Of a stretch of 64,000 nt of DNA, positions 20,492-30,554 are shown one piece after another. Source of the DNA: Rhodospirillum sp. (GTDB taxonomy: Bacteria > Pseudomonadota > Alphaproteobacteria > Rhodospirillales > Rhodospirillaceae). The stretch covers positions 62,001 to 126,000 of the forward strand of contig JAIOYK010000005.1 of assembly GCA_021741145.1 (NCBI GenBank), written 5' to 3'. Each line of letters opens with the position of its first letter. Position 1 is the stretch's first letter. The notes beneath the pieces were generated by a model. That model saw only the letters and a list, made by a program, of their open reading frames with translations. It searched no databases and was not told the DNA's origin. A program made the position numbers and the translations under genes.

Positions 20492-23400
20492 ATGCACCTC
20501 CTCGCCGCCCAACCCGGACGCGTAACCGACGGGTCGGAGGCGGTGGACCTGGGGCAGGATCCCGCCGATATCCTGTTCCTTTCCGCCGCCGACACGGAAA
20601 TCGCCTGCCTCGCCGCGGCCCGTGCCGCCTGGCCCGCCCGATTGCCCGAGTGTCCGTCCATCCGCGCCGCCAATCTCACCCACCTGGGACACCCCATGAG
20701 CGTCGACCTTTGGGTTGACGGGCTCGCGACCAAGGCCAAACTGGTCGTCGTGCGTCTGCTCGGAGGGCGGGGTTATTGGACCCATGGGGTGGAGCGGTTG
20801 GTGGAATTGGCCCGCGAAACGGGCCTGACTCTGGCCTTGCTGCCCGGCGACGCCAATCCAGACGAAGACCTGACCCGCGCCTCGACCCTGCCCCGGGAGG
20901 TGCTCCACCGCCTCTGGCGCTATTGGGTCGAGGGGGGCGTCGACAATGCCGGTCAGTTCCTCCGCCACTGCGCCGATCTCTGCGGCACCGAAACGGATTG
21001 GCGGGAACCGGTTCCCCTGCCCGTGGCCGGTGTCCTGGGCGAGGAACCCGATCCCGAGGACGGTCGCCCCGGCGTGGCCATCGTGTTCTACCGCGCCCTG
21101 GTCCAGGGAGGGGATCTGGCCCCGGTCACCGTCCTCGCCCAAGCCCTGGAGGCCCGGGGACTGCGTCCGGTTCCCCTCTATTGCACCAGCCTGAAGGACG
21201 CCCTGGCGGGCGCGACCGTGGAAACGGTGCTTCTCCGCCAGAATCCAGCCCTGATCATCAACCTCACCGGCTTTTCCGTGGCCGCCCCGGGTGCGCCCCG
21301 AGCCACCCCTCTGGGGGTTGTGGATACTCCGGTCCTCCAGGCCGTGCTGGCGGGCAGCGACGTCGAGCGTTGGCGCACCATGGATAACGGCCTGATCGCC
21401 CGGGATATCGCCATGGCCGTGGCCTTGCCGGAAGTGGACGGCCGCATCCTCTCCCGGGCCATTTCCTTCAAGGGGTCGACGGCGCGGGATGACGCCCTTC
21501 AGACCGCCATCACCCGCCACGACCCCGTGCCGGATCGAATCGCCTTCGTCGCCGACCTTGCCGCAAACTGGATCCGACTTCGCGACGAACCGCCGAAGAC
21601 CCGCAAAATCGCCCTGATCTTGGCCAACTATCCCAATCGGAATGCCCGTCTGGGCAATGGGGTGGGGTTGGACGTGCCCGCCGCGACCGCCAAGGTCCTG
21701 GATGCCCTCGACGGCGCGGGCTATTCCGTCACCGGGCGCCCGAAGGACGGAGCCACCCTGATCGCCCGCCTGCTGGCCGGACCCACCAATGCCCCGGATC
21801 CAAAGAAGCGGGAGGGGGGGGAAATCCTCCTCCCCCTGGAGACCTATCGCGCGTTCCTTGACGGCCTGTCCCCCGGCGCCCGATCCACCGTCTCCAACCG
21901 CTGGGGTCCGCCAGAGGAGGATCCGTTCTTCGTCCGATCCCGGAACGGGTTCGCCCTGCCCCTGATGGTGATGGGAAATGTGGCCCTCGGGGTCCAACCG
22001 GCCCGGGGGTACAATATTGATCCCGTTTCCAGCTACCACGACCCGGCCTTGCCGCCGCCCCATGGCTATCTGGCCTTTTATGCCTGGCTGCGCGGCCCCT
22101 TCGCCGCCCATGCGGTGATCCACATGGGCAAGCATGGGAACCTGGAGTGGCTGCCCGGGAAGGCCCTGGCCCTCTCCGCGGACTGTCTGCCCGAGGCGGC
22201 ACTTGGTCCCCTGCCGCACCTCTACCCCTTCATCGTCAACGATCCGGGCGAAGGAACCCAAGCAAAACGACGGGCCCAAGCGGTGATCCTGGACCACCTG
22301 ACCCCCCCGTTGACTCGGGCGGAGAGCTATGGTGTGCTCCGCGACCTGGAGCGCCTGGTGGACGAGTTCTACGAAGCGGCGGCGGTGGATCCCCGGCGAC
22401 TCGCGGTGCTCAAGCGGGAGATTCTCTCCCTGGCCGAAAGCGCCGGACTGCTCGCCGACCTGGGCCTGTCCGGGGGCATCGACGCGGACAGCGCCCTGGC
22501 GGCCCTCGACAACCACCTTTGCGAACTGAAGGAAATGCAGATTCGCGACGGGCTGCACATTTTTGGGGAATCACCGGAAGGGCGTTTGCGCACCGACCTG
22601 TTGGTGGCCCTGGCCCGGAGTCCCCGGGGCAAAACACCCGCCCAGGAATCCCTGACCCGAGCCCTGGCCAAGGACTTGGGTCTCAAGCTGGATCCCCTCT
22701 CCTGCCCCATGGGCGAGCCCTGGGAGGGCGCGCGACCCACCGCCCTTGATACCCTATCCGCCGATCCCTGGCGTACCCAGGGGGACACGGTGGAGCGGCT
22801 GGAACTGTTGGCCGCAGCCTTGGTGTCGGGGGACAGCGATGCCAATCCGAAATGGTCGGCCACGGCGGCGGTCCTGAAGGATATCCGGACCACCCTGGCC
22901 CCCGCCGTCGACGCCTGCGGTCCGGCGGAGCTCGCGGGTCTGCTGACGGGGTTGGATGGCCGGTTTGTCGAACCCGGCCCCTCCGGCGCGCCCTCCCGGG
23001 GGCGGCCCGACGTTCTGCCCACGGGCCGGAACTTTTATTCCGTGGACGGTCGGGTGGTCCCCACGCCCGCCGCCTGGACCCTGGGCTGGCGGGCGGCGAA
23101 CGTTCTGTTGGAGCGTCACCTCCAGGATCATGGAGATTGGCCCCGCACCCTGGTCCTCAGTGCCTGGGGCACCTCGAACATGCGTACCGGCGGGGACGAC
23201 GTCGCCCAGGCGCTCGCGCTGATGGGCGTGCAACCCACCTGGGATCCGGCCAGTCGCCGGGTCACCGGGTTCGAGGTCATGCCCCTGACCGTCCTGGACC
23301 GCCCCCGGGTCGATGTGACCTTGCGGGTCAGCGGCTTCTTCCGGGATGCCTTCCCAGGCCTGATTGATCTGGTGGACTCCGCCGCCCGGGCCGTCGCCGG

Positions 23401-24241
23401 ACAGGCCGACGAACCGGCCCACCTCAATCCCCTGGCCCAAAGGGTCCGGGAGGACACCCAACGCCTGATTGCCTCCGGAACGGATCCGGAACAGGCGGCG
23501 CATCGGGCCGGACACCGGGTGTTCGGCTCCCGCCCCGGGGCCTATGGGGCGGGCCTGCAAGCCCTGATCGACGAAAAGGGCTGGGAGACCGAAACCGACC
23601 TCGCCAAGGCCTATGTGGCCTGGGGGGGCTATGCCTATGGCGCCGGGTCCGCCGGAGAGGCCGCCCATGGCCAGTTCGAGGCCCGCCTCGCCGGGGCCGA
23701 AGTGATCCTGCAAAACCAGGACAACCGGGAGCACGATCTCCTCGACTCCGACGATTACTACCAATTCGAGGGGGGCGCGACCGTCGCCGCCCGCGTCCTG
23801 TCGGGGCGTCAACCGGTGGTCTACCATGGGGACAACGCCCGGGTGGAAGATCCCCGGGTCCGCACCCTGGAGGAAGAAATCGCCCGCGTGGTCCGCGCCC
23901 GGGTGGTCAATCCCAAATGGATCGAGGGCGTCATGCGCCATGGCTACAAGGGCGCCTTCGAGATGGCGGCGACGGTCGATTACCTTTTCGCCTTCTCCGC
24001 CACGACCCGGGCGGTGCAAAACCACCATTTCGATCTCGTTCTGGATGCCTATCTGATGGACAACACCGTCCGGGCCTTCCTGGCGGAAGTCAATCCGGAC
24101 GCCCTGAAGGACATGGCCGCCCGCCTGATGGAGGCCCAGGACCGGGGCCTTTGGCGAGGCAAACGCAACGATACCCGATCCCTCCTGAGCGCCCTCGCCG
24201 AGGGCCGATTCTCCCCCAAGCCCGAGGAAAACCAATCATGA
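20492..24241 (+). CDS. cobN: Cobaltochelatase subunit CobN
   Basis: CobN is the large subunit of the ATP-dependent chelatase (CobN-CobS-CobT) that inserts cobalt into hydrogenobyrinate a,c-diamide in the aerobic cobalamin pathway. At 1249 residues it has the usual size, and it carries the family's HMGKHGNLEWLPGK motif near 545. GGGAG precedes the ATG. Magnesium chelatase subunit BchH is a relative, but the cobO neighbour supports CobN. Its stop overlaps the cobO start (ATGA). cobS and cobT are not in the window. Confidence 0.94.
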   Translation: MHLLAAQPGRVTDGSEAVDLGQDPADILFLSAADTEIACLAAARAAWPARLPECPSIRAANLTHLGHPMSVDLWVDGLATKAKLVVVRLLGGRGYWTHGVERLVELARETGLTLALLPGDANPDEDLTRASTLPREVLHRLWRYWVEGGVDNAGQFLRHCADLCGTETDWREPVPLPVAGVLGEEPDPEDGRPGVAIVFYRALVQGGDLAPVTVLAQALEARGLRPVPLYCTSLKDALAGATVETVLLRQNPALIINLTGFSVAAPGAPRATPLGVVDTPVLQAVLAGSDVERWRTMDNGLIARDIAMAVALPEVDGRILSRAISFKGSTARDDALQTAITRHDPVPDRIAFVADLAANWIRLRDEPPKTRKIALILANYPNRNARLGNGVGLDVPAATAKVLDALDGAGYSVTGRPKDGATLIARLLAGPTNAPDPKKREGGEILLPLETYRAFLDGLSPGARSTVSNRWGPPEEDPFFVRSRNGFALPLMVMGNVALGVQPARGYNIDPVSSYHDPALPPPHGYLAFYAWLRGPFAAHAVIHMGKHGNLEWLPGKALALSADCLPEAALGPLPHLYPFIVNDPGEGTQAKRRAQAVILDHLTPPLTRAESYGVLRDLERLVDEFYEAAAVDPRRLAVLKREILSLAESAGLLADLGLSGGIDADSALAALDNHLCELKEMQIRDGLHIFGESPEGRLRTDLLVALARSPRGKTPAQESLTRALAKDLGLKLDPLSCPMGEPWEGARPTALDTLSADPWRTQGDTVERLELLAAALVSGDSDANPKWSATAAVLKDIRTTLAPAVDACGPAELAGLLTGLDGRFVEPGPSGAPSRGRPDVLPTGRNFYSVDGRVVPTPAAWTLGWRAANVLLERHLQDHGDWPRTLVLSAWGTSNMRTGGDDVAQALALMGVQPTWDPASRRVTGFEVMPLTVLDRPRVDVTLRVSGFFRDAFPGLIDLVDSAARAVAGQADEPAHLNPLAQRVREDTQRLIASGTDPEQAAHRAGHRVFGSRPGAYGAGLQALIDEKGWETETDLAKAYVAWGGYAYGAGSAGEAAHGQFEARLAGAEVILQNQDNREHDLLDSDDYYQFEGGATVAARVLSGRQPVVYHGDNARVEDPRVRTLEEEIARVVRARVVNPKWIEGVMRHGYKGAFEMAATVDYLFAFSATTRAVQNHHFDLVLDAYLMDNTVRAFLAEVNPDALKDMAARLMEAQDRGLWRGKRNDTRSLLSALAEGRFSPKPEENQS

Positions 24242-24864
24242 CCGAGAGCGAAGCCCCTCAAGAAACCGAGGATCTCCAGCGCCACAAGGAGAAGATGGCG
24301 AAGAAGAAGGCCGCCCGGGACCGCATGATGGCCGGGAAAAGCGGCGAGAAGGGCTTGATCATTGTCCATACGGGGCCGGGGAAGGGCAAGTCCTCCGCCG
24401 CCTTCGGCATGGTTCTGCGCTGTATCGGCCATGGCTTCCAGGTCGGCGTGGTCCAATACATCAAGGGCGCCATGGACACCGCCGAACGGCAGGTCCTGGA
24501 GCGGTTTCCCGATCTGGTGACCATCCGCGCCATGGGCGAGGGCTTCACCTGGGAGACCCAGGACCGGGAGCGCGATATCGCCGCTGCCAAACGGGCCTGG
24601 GAGGTCTCCAAGGGGTTCCTCGCCGACCCTTCGGTGCGCATGGTGGTGCTCGACGAGATCAACGTCGTCCTGCGTTACGGTTACCTGGAGCTGGAAGAGG
24701 TGCTCGACGCCCTAGCGAAGCGCCCCAGTGACCAGCATGTGGTGCTGACGGGCCGCAATGCCGCTGACGAGTTGATGGACGCGGCGGATCTCGTCACCGA
24801 AATGAAAATGGTGAAACACCCCTTCCGCTCGGGCATCAAGGCCCAGCCGGGGGTGGAATTTTAA
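24238..24864 (+). CDS. cobO: Cob(I)yrinic acid a,c-diamide adenosyltransferase
   Basis: CobO transfers the 5'-deoxyadenosyl group of ATP to the cobalt of the reduced corrinoid, the step after cobalt insertion. It has 208 residues, with the P-loop-like GPGKGKSS at 46-53 and RAMGEGFTWETQD further on, typical of the CobA/CobO/BtuR family. The ATG overlaps the cobN stop by 4 bases. It is followed by a hairpin (gcggggc-aga-gccccgc, 24903-24919) and by the convergent ald terminator. Confidence 0.95.
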   Translation: MTESEAPQETEDLQRHKEKMAKKKAARDRMMAGKSGEKGLIIVHTGPGKGKSSAAFGMVLRCIGHGFQVGVVQYIKGAMDTAERQVLERFPDLVTIRAMGEGFTWETQDRERDIAAAKRAWEVSKGFLADPSVRMVVLDEINVVLRYGYLELEEVLDALAKRPSDQHVVLTGRNAADELMDAADLVTEMKMVKHPFRSGIKAQPGVEF

Positions 24865-24928
24865 CCAGGCATGGGGTCCGGGGCCGACGCCCCAGTTGGG
24901 GGGCGGGGCAGAGCCCCGCGACGGCGAT

Positions 24929-24964
24929 AAAAAACCCCTCCGCCCAGGGGATCGGGCGGAGGGG
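24929..24964 (-). terminator. Rho-independent terminator of ald
   Basis: A perfect 11-base stem (cccctccgccc and gggcggagggg, 8-base loop) lies about 90 bases past the ald stop. On the minus strand it is followed by TTTTTT. Confidence 0.88.
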
Positions 24965-25056
24965 GAGGGAACCCGGTCATCGAATGCCATCAACAAACAA
25001 CCGGGGAGAGAGCCAAAACCGCCGGGCCTGTCGGGCTCCGGTAGCGAAACGGGTCC

Positions 25057-26172
25057 CTACTTCAGGACGTCTTCGGCGGGGACATAGGCATAGCCCAGGT
25101 CGCGGGCCACGGGCTCGCAGGTGATCTGACCGGCGTGGACGTTCAGGCCTTCGCGCAGGCCGGGATCATCGGCCAGGGCCTGCTTCCACCCCTTATTGGC
25201 GATGGCCAGACCGAAGGGCAGGGTGGCGTTGTTCAGCGCATAGGTCGAGGTCCGGGCCACGGCGCCGGGCATGTTGGCCACGCAGTAGTGGACAACCCCA
25301 TTGATGATATAGGTGGGATCGGCGTGGGTGGTCGCCTTGGAAGTCTCGAAACAACCGCCCTGGTCGATGGCCACGTCCACCAGAACCGCGCCATTCCGCA
25401 TCTGGCCCAACATTTCCTTGGTCACCAACTTGGGCGCCGAGGCACCTTTCACCAGCACGGCGCCCACAACCAGATCGGCGTCGATAACGGCCGCGGTCAA
25501 AGCGGCCTTGCTGGAGAACACCGTCTTCAGAGCGGATCCGAAACGAGCGGTCAAACGGGCCAGAACCTCCAGGTTCCGGTCCAAAACGGTCACATCGGCG
25601 CCCAGCCCGAGGGCCATCTGAGCCGCATTCTCGCCGACCACGCCGCCGCCGAGGATCACCACCTTGGCCGGGGCCACGCCGGGCACGCCGCCCAGCAGCA
25701 TCCCCTCGCCGCCGTGGGATTTTTCAAGGCAGGTGGCACCCGCCTGAATGGACATGCGCCCGGCAACCTGGGACATGGGGGTCAGCAGGGGCAGACCACC
25801 CTTGGCGTCGGTCACGGTTTCGTAAGCGATGCAGGTCGCGCCGGAGGCCACCAGATCCTTGGTCTGTTCCGGATCCGGCGCGAGGTGCAGATAGGTGTAG
25901 AGGATCTGACCGGCGCGCAGCATGGCGCGCTCGACGGCCTGTGGTTCCTTCACCTTCACCACCATATCGGCGCGCTCGAAGATCTCCTTGGCGGTGGCGA
26001 CAATGGTCGCGCCCTGGGCCTCGTATTCGGCGTCGGCGGCGCCAATGCCAAGACCCGCGCCGGTCTCCACGATGACTTGGTGACCGTGGGCCACATATTC
26101 ATGGACGCTGTCCGGAGTCAGGCCGACCCGGTACTCGTGGTTTTTGATTTCCTTCGGCACACCGACAAGCAT
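25057..26172 (-). CDS. ald: Alanine dehydrogenase
   Basis: It reversibly deaminates L-alanine to pyruvate and ammonia with NAD+. The ATG at 26172 gives the family start [20 protein letters not shown] and 371 residues. The Rossmann motif is [14 protein letters not shown] near 170, and the conserved [14 protein letters not shown] is present. The reading frame continues 45 codons upstream without conservation. An Lrp/AsnC regulator is divergently transcribed 194 bases away, as in other bacteria where such a regulator controls ald. Confidence 0.96.
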   Translation of the reverse strand: MLVGVPKEIKNHEYRVGLTPDSVHEYVAHGHQVIVETGAGLGIGAADAEYEAQGATIVATAKEIFERADMVVKVKEPQAVERAMLRAGQILYTYLHLAPDPEQTKDLVASGATCIAYETVTDAKGGLPLLTPMSQVAGRMSIQAGATCLEKSHGGEGMLLGGVPGVAPAKVVILGGGVVGENAAQMALGLGADVTVLDRNLEVLARLTARFGSALKTVFSSKAALTAAVIDADLVVGAVLVKGASAPKLVTKEMLGQMRNGAVLVDVAIDQGGCFETSKATTHADPTYIINGVVHYCVANMPGAVARTSTYALNNATLPFGLAIANKGWKQALADDPGLREGLNVHAGQITCEPVARDLGYAYVPAEDVLK

Positions 26173-26293
26173 GAAACCCACCATTCGCTTGAGTTGGACG
26201 TTCCCAATGGAAGCAGGGCGCGGCTGGGATCGGATCCCGGGGCGGCGCCCTCTTCGACAGTGGTCCGAGTATGCGCCGATGGCCTCGAAATGT

Positions 26294-26309
26294 GCTTGCG
26301 TAACCAAGC
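26294..26309. promoter_or_regulatory. Candidate Lrp/AsnC operator between ald and the regulator
   Basis: A dyad gcttg-cgtaac-caagc lies between the two divergent genes, about 120 bases before ald and 57 bases before the regulator. A further half-site-like ttaagcaag follows near 26325. Proposed from position and symmetry only. Confidence 0.35.
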
Positions 26310-26366
26310 GTTTTCATCCTGTATTAAGCAAGAGTATTCGAAGAAGCTGCAATTTTTAGGTGGAAA

Positions 26367-26843
26367 ATGCGACCAATCACCTTGGATACGGTGGATCGTA
26401 AGATTCTTTCGTCTCTTCAGCAGGATGGGCGGATCACCAACGCCGATCTGGCGGAGCGCATCGCCCTCTCGCCGTCCGCCTGTCTGCGACGGGTGAAACG
26501 GCTGGAGGACGAAGGGGTCATCCGCGGCTATATGGCCCTGTTGGATCAGACCGCCATCGGCAAGCCCTCCTCCATTTTCGTGGAGATCAGCCTCGCCAGC
26601 CAGTCGGAAGCCTGCCTGGAGGCCTTCGAGGCCGCGGTCCGCGCCTGTCCGGAGGTGATGGAATGCCACCTGATGAGCGGCGACGCCGATTACCTGCTGC
26701 GCTTTGTCGCCGCGGATACCGCCGATTTCGAGCGCATCCACAAGGTCTACCTCTCCCGCATGCCGGGGGTGGCACGGATCCGGTCGTCGTTTACACTGCG
26801 TACCGTCAGCCGCCGCAACGGCTACGCCCTTCCCGGCGGGTGA
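26367..26843 (+). CDS. Lrp/AsnC-family transcriptional regulator
   Basis: A 158-residue regulator that senses amino acids. The N-terminal winged HTH starts at LDTVDRKILSSLQQDGRITNADLAERI, with recognition helix SPSACLRRVKRLE; the C-terminal RAM ligand-binding domain includes CHLMSGDADYLLRFVA. AGGTGG precedes the ATG. It is divergent from ald and most likely controls it in response to alanine, an inference from the well-known ald-aldR pairing. Confidence 0.9.
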   Translation: MRPITLDTVDRKILSSLQQDGRITNADLAERIALSPSACLRRVKRLEDEGVIRGYMALLDQTAIGKPSSIFVEISLASQSEACLEAFEAAVRACPEVMECHLMSGDADYLLRFVAADTADFERIHKVYLSRMPGVARIRSSFTLRTVSRRNGYALPGG

Positions 26844-26877
26844 AATTACCCGCGTCCTTTCGTCTCCAGGGTTGACC

Positions 26878-28527
26878 ATGTCCAATTCCCTCGCCCAGGC
26901 CCGCGCCTTGCGCAAGCGCGGTCAGGCCGCCCAGGCGGTCCAGGCCTATCTGGCCGCCATCCAGACCCAGCCCAAGGGGGCGCGGCTGTATGGGGAACTG
27001 GCCGAATGCCTGTTTGGCCTGGGTCGTTTCGACGACGCGGAACTGGCCCTGCGCAAGGCCGTGGAGCTGAAACCGGACGACGCCACCCAACGGGGAAATC
27101 TGTCCATGGTGCTAGCCCGGGCCGGAAAACTCGGAGCCGCCATCGACCAAGCCCGGGAGGCCACCCGCCTCACCCCCAAGGAGGCGCCCCTGCGTCTTCG
27201 GTTGGCGCGGCTGTTGCTTTCCGCGGGCCAGCCGGACGAGGCCGAACGCCACGCCCGGGAGGCCACCCGCCGCGCCGTCCGGGATCCAGAGGCCTGGGTG
27301 ACTCTGGCCGGGGCCCTGCTGCTTGGCGAACGGGCCAAGGAGGCGGAGGAGGCCCTGGGCCAAGCCCTCGCCCTGGCGCCCACGGATCCGGAAGCTCTGG
27401 CGCTTGGCGCGGATATTCTCCTCAGCCTGGGTCGCATGGGGGACGCGGAGGTCCGAGCCCGCGCCGCCCTGGCCCGATGGCCGGAGTCCGTGAACGCACT
27501 CGCCACCCTGGCCAAGCTCAAGACTTTCACGCCCGGCGATCCGGACTGGACCGCCATCGAAACACTTCTGAAAAAGGCCGACAGCCTGGGTCCCAACGAC
27601 GCGGTATCCTTGCGCTTCGCCGCCGCCAAGGCCCTGGAAGACCAGGGAGACCTGGACGGAGCCTTCGACCAGCTCGCCCAGGGAAACGCCCTGAAGGGCC
27701 GGACATTGCCCGACGACCTTCCGCCCGTGGAGGCCCATGTGGCCGCCATGGTGACCTGGGATGGCCCGCGCTTGGCCGCGTTCGCGTCGGATGGGGTGGG
27801 ACCGGACGATCCCCTGCCCGTGTTCATCGTCGGCATGCCCCGCTCCGGTACCACGCTCCTGGAACAAATGTTGGCCAGCCATGGGGCCGTCCATGGGGCC
27901 GGGGAAACCCTGCTTCTGGACCACTGTCTGGCCGAAGCCGGATTATCCGCCTACGCCTTGGATCCCGGCGTGATCACGCCGGAGCGCGTGCGAAGGGTAG
28001 GGGAGGGCTATCTGGCCGGACTCCGCGCGATGGCGCCGGAGGCGAAACGAATTATCAACAAGACGCCCGCGAACTGGCTGCATCTGGGGATCCTCCGCCT
28101 CGCTTTACCCGGAGCCCGGATCATCCACAGCCGCCGGGATCCCCTGGACGTGGGGTGGTCCTGCTACAAGAACCTGTTCGGGCGAGGCCATGCCTGGACC
28201 ACGGATTTGTCCCGCCTGGGCCGCTATCAGCGCCTCCAGGACCGGCTGACGGCCCATTGGGCCGCCATTCTTAGTCCGGAACGAATAACCGCCGTGGACT
28301 ACGAGGCCCTGGTGGGCGACCTGGAGGGGGAAGCGCGGCGCTTGGTCGCCTTCCTTGGCCTGGACTGGGATCCCGCCTGCCTGCACCCAGCGGAAACGGA
28401 GCGGGCCGTCCATTCCCTGTCCAAGGTCCAGGTGCGCGCGCCCGTTCACAAGGGCTCCGTTGGCAAATGGCGCAAGGTGGAAAGCCACCTCGAACCCCTG
28501 AAGCGCGCGCTCGAGACGGACGAATAG
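26878..28527 (+). CDS. TPR-containing sulfotransferase family protein
   Basis: A 549-residue protein with two parts. Residues about 1-270 form tetratricopeptide repeats (for example YGELAECLFGLGRFDDAELALRKAVELKP). The C-terminal half is a PAPS-dependent sulfotransferase: the 5'-phosphosulfate loop FIVGMPRSGTTLLEQML near 317 and the 3'-phosphate-binding region with ARIIHSRRDPLDVGWSCY near 415. The acceptor may be a protein tyrosine, a glycan or a small molecule; none can be chosen. The start ATG lies 34 bases after the Lrp gene, so the two may be cotranscribed. Confidence 0.85.
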   Translation: MSNSLAQARALRKRGQAAQAVQAYLAAIQTQPKGARLYGELAECLFGLGRFDDAELALRKAVELKPDDATQRGNLSMVLARAGKLGAAIDQAREATRLTPKEAPLRLRLARLLLSAGQPDEAERHAREATRRAVRDPEAWVTLAGALLLGERAKEAEEALGQALALAPTDPEALALGADILLSLGRMGDAEVRARAALARWPESVNALATLAKLKTFTPGDPDWTAIETLLKKADSLGPNDAVSLRFAAAKALEDQGDLDGAFDQLAQGNALKGRTLPDDLPPVEAHVAAMVTWDGPRLAAFASDGVGPDDPLPVFIVGMPRSGTTLLEQMLASHGAVHGAGETLLLDHCLAEAGLSAYALDPGVITPERVRRVGEGYLAGLRAMAPEAKRIINKTPANWLHLGILRLALPGARIIHSRRDPLDVGWSCYKNLFGRGHAWTTDLSRLGRYQRLQDRLTAHWAAILSPERITAVDYEALVGDLEGEARRLVAFLGLDWDPACLHPAETERAVHSLSKVQVRAPVHKGSVGKWRKVESHLEPLKRALETDE

Positions 28528-28579
28528 GGCCCAGGTCGGACTCGATCCCGAGCCTATCGCGTTGGATGTGACCTTGTGT

Positions 28580-29404
28580 TCAGGTCTCCGCCAACGCGGG
28601 AGAGAGGGTGACAATCACCGGCGCATGGTCCGAGGGGAGCTCCCATCCCCGGGCTTCGTCGAAGACCTCCATCCCCGCCAGACGCGGGGCCAGGGTCGGG
28701 GTAACCCATAGGTGGTCCAAGCGCCGCCCCCGGTTAGCCGCCTTCCAATCCCGCGCCCGGTAACTCCACCAAGTGAACAGCTTTTCCTCCGGTGGTACGA
28801 AGCGTCGCATGGCGTCCACCCAGGGCCCACTCCGCTGGAAGGCCCCCAGTTTCTCCCGTTCGATGGGCGTATGGGTGATAATCCGCCGCATCTTCTTGTG
28901 GTCCCAGACGTCGGTCTCCAGGGGCGCCACGTTGAAATCCCCGGTCAGCAAGGCGGGGATGTCCGGGTCGACGGACCGGCTGGACCAATCGGTCAGGGCG
29001 TCGAGGAACTCCAACTTGTGGCGGAACTTGGGGTTTTCCTCCGGATCGGGCAGGTCGCCCCCGGCGGGGACATAGAGGCAATGGAGATCAATCCCCGCCA
29101 CCCGGGCCCGGACATGACGGCAATCCACCTTACCGCACCAATCCAAGGCTTCCTCGTCTTCAATGGGCAATCGCGAGAAAATCCCCACGCCATTATAGCC
29201 CGGCATGGAATGGACCGCGTGGTGGGGGAACCCCAGGGCCGCCATCTCCATCAGGGGCACCTTGTCGGGCGCCGCCTTGATTTCCTGGACGCAGAGCACA
29301 TCGATGGACCGCGCCCCCACCAGGCGTCCCACCTGGGGCAGACGCAGACGCAGGGAATTGACGTTCCAACTGGCGACGGTCAGGCCGTTCGGGGAGTGCG
29401 CCAT
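28580..29404 (-). CDS. xthA: Exodeoxyribonuclease III (AP endonuclease)
   Basis: It cleaves DNA at abasic sites and trims 3' ends in base-excision repair. The 274-residue protein has the standard motifs WNVNSLRLRL, LCVQEIKA, GDFNVAP, RLDHLWVT and the terminal SDHAPVI. No good ribosome-binding site precedes the ATG at 29404. In many alphaproteobacteria this gene follows lolA and ftsK; here other genes separate them. Confidence 0.95.
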   Translation of the reverse strand: MAHSPNGLTVASWNVNSLRLRLPQVGRLVGARSIDVLCVQEIKAAPDKVPLMEMAALGFPHHAVHSMPGYNGVGIFSRLPIEDEEALDWCGKVDCRHVRARVAGIDLHCLYVPAGGDLPDPEENPKFRHKLEFLDALTDWSSRSVDPDIPALLTGDFNVAPLETDVWDHKKMRRIITHTPIEREKLGAFQRSGPWVDAMRRFVPPEEKLFTWWSYRARDWKAANRGRRLDHLWVTPTLAPRLAGMEVFDEARGWELPSDHAPVIVTLSPALAET

Positions 29405-29424
29405 GGGAGGGGAAGGGAGCGTGC

Positions 29425-30126
29425 TCAGAGAACCGGACCCGGAACGATGGTAACCACCAGGGGGGCGAGCCCCTCCACCTCGGCCCGCAATTCGTCGCCC
29501 TCCACCACGGCGCCCACGCCCGCGGGCGTGCCCGTATAGATCAAGTCACCGGGCTGCAGGACCATCAGGGTCGACAGGAAAGCGATGACGTCCGGGACGG
29601 GCCAAATCATGTCCTCCAGACGGCCGGTCTGACGACTCTCGCCGTTCACGGTCATGGAAATGGCGCCCTCCGCCATCGGCCCACACTCGGCGATGGGCGA
29701 CAGGGCGCCAATGGGCGCGCTGGCATCGAACCCCTTGGACATGTCCCAGGGGCGGCCGCTGTTCTTGGCCTGGGTTTGTAAATCCCGACGGGTCAGGTCA
29801 ATGCCGACGGCGAATCCCCAGACATGGTCCATGGCCCGGTCCACGGGAATGTGGTGCCCCCCCAAACCCAGGGCGACAACCAGTTCCACCTCGTGGTGCA
29901 GGGCCTCGGTTGCCATGGGATAGGGGACGTCCCCCCCAAGGGGAACCAGCGCGTCCTGGGGCTTGGAGAAGAAAAATGGCGGCTCCCGTTCAGGGTCCGA
30001 TCCCATTTCCCGGGCGTGGTCGGCGTAATTGCGACCGACACAGAACACCCGACGCGCCGGGAAAAGGGCGGAAGACCCCCGCAAGGGCAGGGCCGGACGC
30101 GGCCAATCTGAGGGAACCTGAGTCAC
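29425..30126 (-). CDS. Fumarylacetoacetate hydrolase family protein
   Basis: A 233-residue FAH-fold hydrolase, probably cleaving an acylpyruvate such as fumarylpyruvate in aromatic catabolism. The core has FCVGRNYADHAREMG, EPPFFFSKP, the metal-binding HHEVELVVALG and GFAVGIDLTRRD. I chose the GTG at 30126 (preceded by GGAG); the longer frame upstream runs through a non-coding stretch. It lies 20 bases before xthA and is probably cotranscribed with it. The exact substrate is not known. Confidence 0.85.
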   Translation of the reverse strand: MTQVPSDWPRPALPLRGSSALFPARRVFCVGRNYADHAREMGSDPEREPPFFFSKPQDALVPLGGDVPYPMATEALHHEVELVVALGLGGHHIPVDRAMDHVWGFAVGIDLTRRDLQTQAKNSGRPWDMSKGFDASAPIGALSPIAECGPMAEGAISMTVNGESRQTGRLEDMIWPVPDVIAFLSTLMVLQPGDLIYTGTPAGVGAVVEGDELRAEVEGLAPLVVTIVPGPVL

Positions 30127-30554
30127 CGGAAAACTCCATGAGACGAAATGGAGGAGGCAGTATAGACACCGGCCTCGCGATGACAATCCCGGCGCGCCGA
30201 GCCCCAAGGGGCTGGATCCAAAAAACCTGGGAAATGAAGTGATCCCCCCCAAACGAAGTGACGCCCAGCGGGGGGGGCCGCCGGGCGTCGTTTCATCGCG
30301 AACCCGTTAGGGGGGTAACCAGCTCGCGGGAACTCCTGTCGGAGCACGAGGGCGGTAGGGGAAACCGGACCCTCTCTAAGCCATACCGTTCCGGGTAATG
30401 ACCTATACCAGAGTAAATAGGTCCGACATGAGTGAGCACCATTGCAAATAATACCTGCCAGCCATTCGCTTAATGCATGCCACACAAGTGCACGGTTTCA
30501 CGGGATTTTGGATCCAAACGTCCGGTCCTGGGCGGACCGGCCCCTTGCTGGACC
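30127..30554. other. Structured intergenic region between lolA and the FAH gene
   Basis: No protein gene is supported in these 428 bases. It contains three possible stems: gacgccc/gggcgtc with extra pairs (30251-30293), ctcctgtcggag inside ctcg/cgag arms (near 30330-30350), and ccggtcc-tgggc-ggaccgg (30522-30540), the last possibly ending lolA transcription. The region could hold a small RNA on the minus strand; this is discussed as a finding. Confidence 0.4.

Noticed and set aside
20165-22558. Long minus-strand frame opposite lepA and cobN
   Set aside because: Covers two unmistakable genes on the other strand and has a low-complexity composition.
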